NCBI RefSeq assembly: GCF_023008165.1
Contig: NZ_JAKQZA010000005.1
Span: 124,001 to 188,000, forward strand
Length of the DNA stretch: 64,000 bases
Direction: 5' to 3'
Origin: Kordiimonas laminariae
Lineage (GTDB): Bacteria; Pseudomonadota; Alphaproteobacteria; Sphingomonadales; Kordiimonadaceae
Position 1 is the first letter of the stretch, and every line of letters begins with the position of its first letter. This document shows, piece after piece, positions 62,909-64,000 of this stretch. The position numbers and the translations under genes were made by a program. The notes under the pieces are model-generated. The model did no database searches and was not told the DNA's origin. It was given only the letters and a program-made list of their open reading frames with translations.

Positions 62909-63035
62909 CTCCTCACGCATCAAACGCCTCATCAGGATAGGGCCCGCGTTGCCATCCTTTGCGCGATGCAAAGAAGAAAACAAAATAAATCAAAGATAGA
63001 ACTTCACCGAAATATGCGGATGGCAGGTGTTCTAT
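62909..63035 (-). promoter_or_regulatory. Structured, pseudoknot-capable leader of the MATE gene
   Basis: Minus-strand order: hairpin with arms ATAGAA-CACC (63035-63026) and GGTG-AAG-TTCTAT (63008-62996). Its loop holds TGCCATCC (63025-63018), which can pair with GGATGGCA (62957-62950) downstream. Between them is CTTTGC-ATCGC-GCAAAG (62973-62957). AACGC/GCGTT (62950-62946/62927-62923) closes near the ribosome binding site at 62914-62909. A riboswitch or attenuator is inferred. Confidence 0.5.
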
Positions 63036-63046
63036 AACCAAGCCTT

Positions 63047-63075
63047 TAGCTAGGAAAGCCCCCGCTTTTTGTCAA
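63047..63075 (-). promoter_or_regulatory. Sigma-70 promoter of the MATE gene
   Basis: Minus-strand TTGACA (63075-63070), 17-base spacer, TAGCTA (63052-63047). Transcription should start near 63040, giving a leader of about 140 bases. Confidence 0.62.
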
Positions 63076-63085
63076 GCAATCAAAT

Positions 63086-63114
63086 AAAAAAGCCCTGCAG
63101 AAATACAGGGCCTT
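63086..63114 (-). terminator. Terminator after grpE
   Basis: Minus strand: AAGGCCCTG pairs with CAGGGCTTTT through the six-base core GCCCTG/CAGGGC, eight-base loop, and ends in a T-run. It lies 28 bases after the grpE stop codon. Confidence 0.8.
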
Positions 63115-63141
63115 CTAAGCTTTGTTATTGGCTGAAGTGCC

Positions 63142-63747
63142 TTAGGCTTCAGTATCTACTTTAGGAGCACCACCTTTAGCAACACCCACCATTGCAGGAC
63201 GTAGGAGGCGATCTTTAATCACATAACCTGCTGCAACAACCTGCATTACAGAACCATTTGGATGATCTTCTGTTGGCACTTCGAACATAGCCTGGTGGAA
63301 TTTATGATCGAACTTCTCACCAACCTCTGGCTCAATTTTCTTGATGCCGTATTTTTCCATGGTGTTCAGAAGCTCACGCTCTGTCATCGCCACGCCTTCA
63401 ACGAAGGCTTTCATATCATCAGAAACTTCTTCCGGTTGGCTATCAAGCGCACGGCGCAGGTTATCGCCAACATTCAGCATATCACGAGCGAAGTTGGTTA
63501 CAGCGTAAGCACTGGCATCCTGCTTATCTTTATCAGCACGGCGGCGTACATTTTCTGTTTCCGCAGCGGAGCGCAGCAGGCGATCTTTAAGATCAGTTAC
63601 TTCAGCCTGAAGCTTGGCGATTTCTTCCGCGTCAGCACCATCGGCAAAATCAATCTTTTCATCATCTTCAACGATCTGCTCAGCAGCATCGATTTCTTCT
63701 TGGGTCAAGCCTTCGTCTGCAGCTTCTTGTTTTTGTTCGTCAGTCAT
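63142..63747 (-). CDS. grpE: GrpE, nucleotide exchange factor of DnaK
   Basis: A 201-residue GrpE. Residues 1-45 are acidic and disordered, followed by a long coiled coil ([31 protein letters not shown]), and the C-terminal head with [43 protein letters not shown]. It exchanges ADP for ATP on DnaK during protein folding and heat stress. It lies 20 bases after hrcA on the same strand, the usual alphaproteobacterial hrcA-grpE order, which points to control by HrcA/CIRCE further upstream, outside the window. Confidence 0.97.
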   Translation of the reverse strand: MTDEQKQEAADEGLTQEEIDAAEQIVEDDEKIDFADGADAEEIAKLQAEVTDLKDRLLRSAAETENVRRRADKDKQDASAYAVTNFARDMLNVGDNLRRALDSQPEEVSDDMKAFVEGVAMTERELLNTMEKYGIKKIEPEVGEKFDHKFHQAMFEVPTEDHPNGSVMQVVAAGYVIKDRLLRPAMVGVAKGGAPKVDTEA

Positions 63748-63767
63748 CTCTAATACTCAGTTTAGCC

Positions 63768-64000
63768 TTACAAAAGGCGGCTTACCACTTGGGCGGTGTA
63801 ATCAACCATCGGGACAATGCGTGCATAATTCAGCCGTGTCGGACCAATGACCCCAATCACACCAACAATTTTATTTGCACCGTTCATATAGGGAGAAACA
63901 ACGACAGATGAACCCGAAAGGGAAAATAAATTATTCTCTGCCCCAATAAACAGGCGCACTCCGCCCCCGTCTTTGGCGAGTTCCATCAATTTGATCAAGT
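63768..64000 (-). CDS. hrcA: Heat-inducible repressor HrcA, C-terminal part (runs off right edge)
   Basis: The last 77 codons of hrcA are present; the rest lies beyond the right edge. The C-terminal signature is clear: [20 protein letters not shown] and [20 protein letters not shown]. HrcA represses heat-shock genes by binding CIRCE elements. A TTG at 63998 is not a real start, since the full protein is about 350 residues. It is followed by grpE, 20 bases later. Confidence 0.92.
   Translation of the reverse strand, partial: LIKLMELAKDGGGVRLFIGAENNLFSLSGSSVVVSPYMNGANKIVGVIGVIGPTRLNYARIVPMVDYTAQVVSRLL

Noticed and set aside
1-64000. CRISPR array, insertion sequence, prophage or integron
   Set aside because: No direct-repeat array, transposase, integrase or phage gene is seen, and gene content is uniform.

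Overview
The window looks like ordinary chromosome of a marine-type alphaproteobacterium. The evidence is the block rnd-lptC-lptA-lptB-rpoN-hpf-ptsN, metZ followed by apaG, a class I lysyl-tRNA synthetase, a DUF1491 gene, a MaeB-type malic enzyme, and hrcA-grpE on the right edge. Codon use and moderate GC are even throughout. I see no insertion sequence, integrase, phage gene or CRISPR array. A Kordiimonas-like order is my best guess, from memory of gene content only. No gene-free stretch exceeds 300 bases.

Layout. 1-7250: a divergent PEP-carboxylase-like gene cut by the left edge, an IMPACT-family gene with what looks like a leaderless promoter, an rRNA methyltransferase-like gene, a MarR regulator with four C-terminal cysteines divergent from a secreted protein, a thioredoxin-fold pair and a thioesterase. 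7255-13111: RNase D, LPS transport (lptCAB), sigma-54, ribosome hibernation factor and EIIA-Ntr. 13108-20081: translation genes truA-fmt-def on the minus strand, small regulatory genes, an NtrC/LuxO-like sigma-54 activator and maeB. 20214-29157: mutS, glnD, murJ, trpS and a DUF4136 lipoprotein. 29227-41205: AraC and MBL genes, a ddl-like / hydrolase / membrane-MurF-like cluster, and mixed genes up to pyrD.

41248-45725: an ECF sigma / anti-sigma / periplasmic sensor operon, divergent from ugd, which overlaps a MATE transporter. 45747-53311: arsC-like, SDR/LysR pair, tRNA-Gly, metZ-apaG-trkH, YceI and TerB genes. 53376-58841: DUF6492, a DinG-like helicase and lysK. 58900-64000: a phosphoesterase-like secreted protein, a hydrolase/membrane protein/XRE operon, a MATE transporter with a long structured leader, grpE and hrcA.

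The parts most worth following are mainly non-coding: four hairpins in front of hpf, two sharing a GCAAT loop that complements bases beside the start codon; a pseudoknot-capable leader before the MATE gene at 61524-62900; a small pseudoknot-like element before metZ; and three clear operator arrangements (MarR, ECF/ugd, XRE). The main protein-level candidate is the ddl-like/hydrolase/MurF-like cluster at 31306-35038, which resembles the cell-wall gene order I recall from Helicobacter and Campylobacter.
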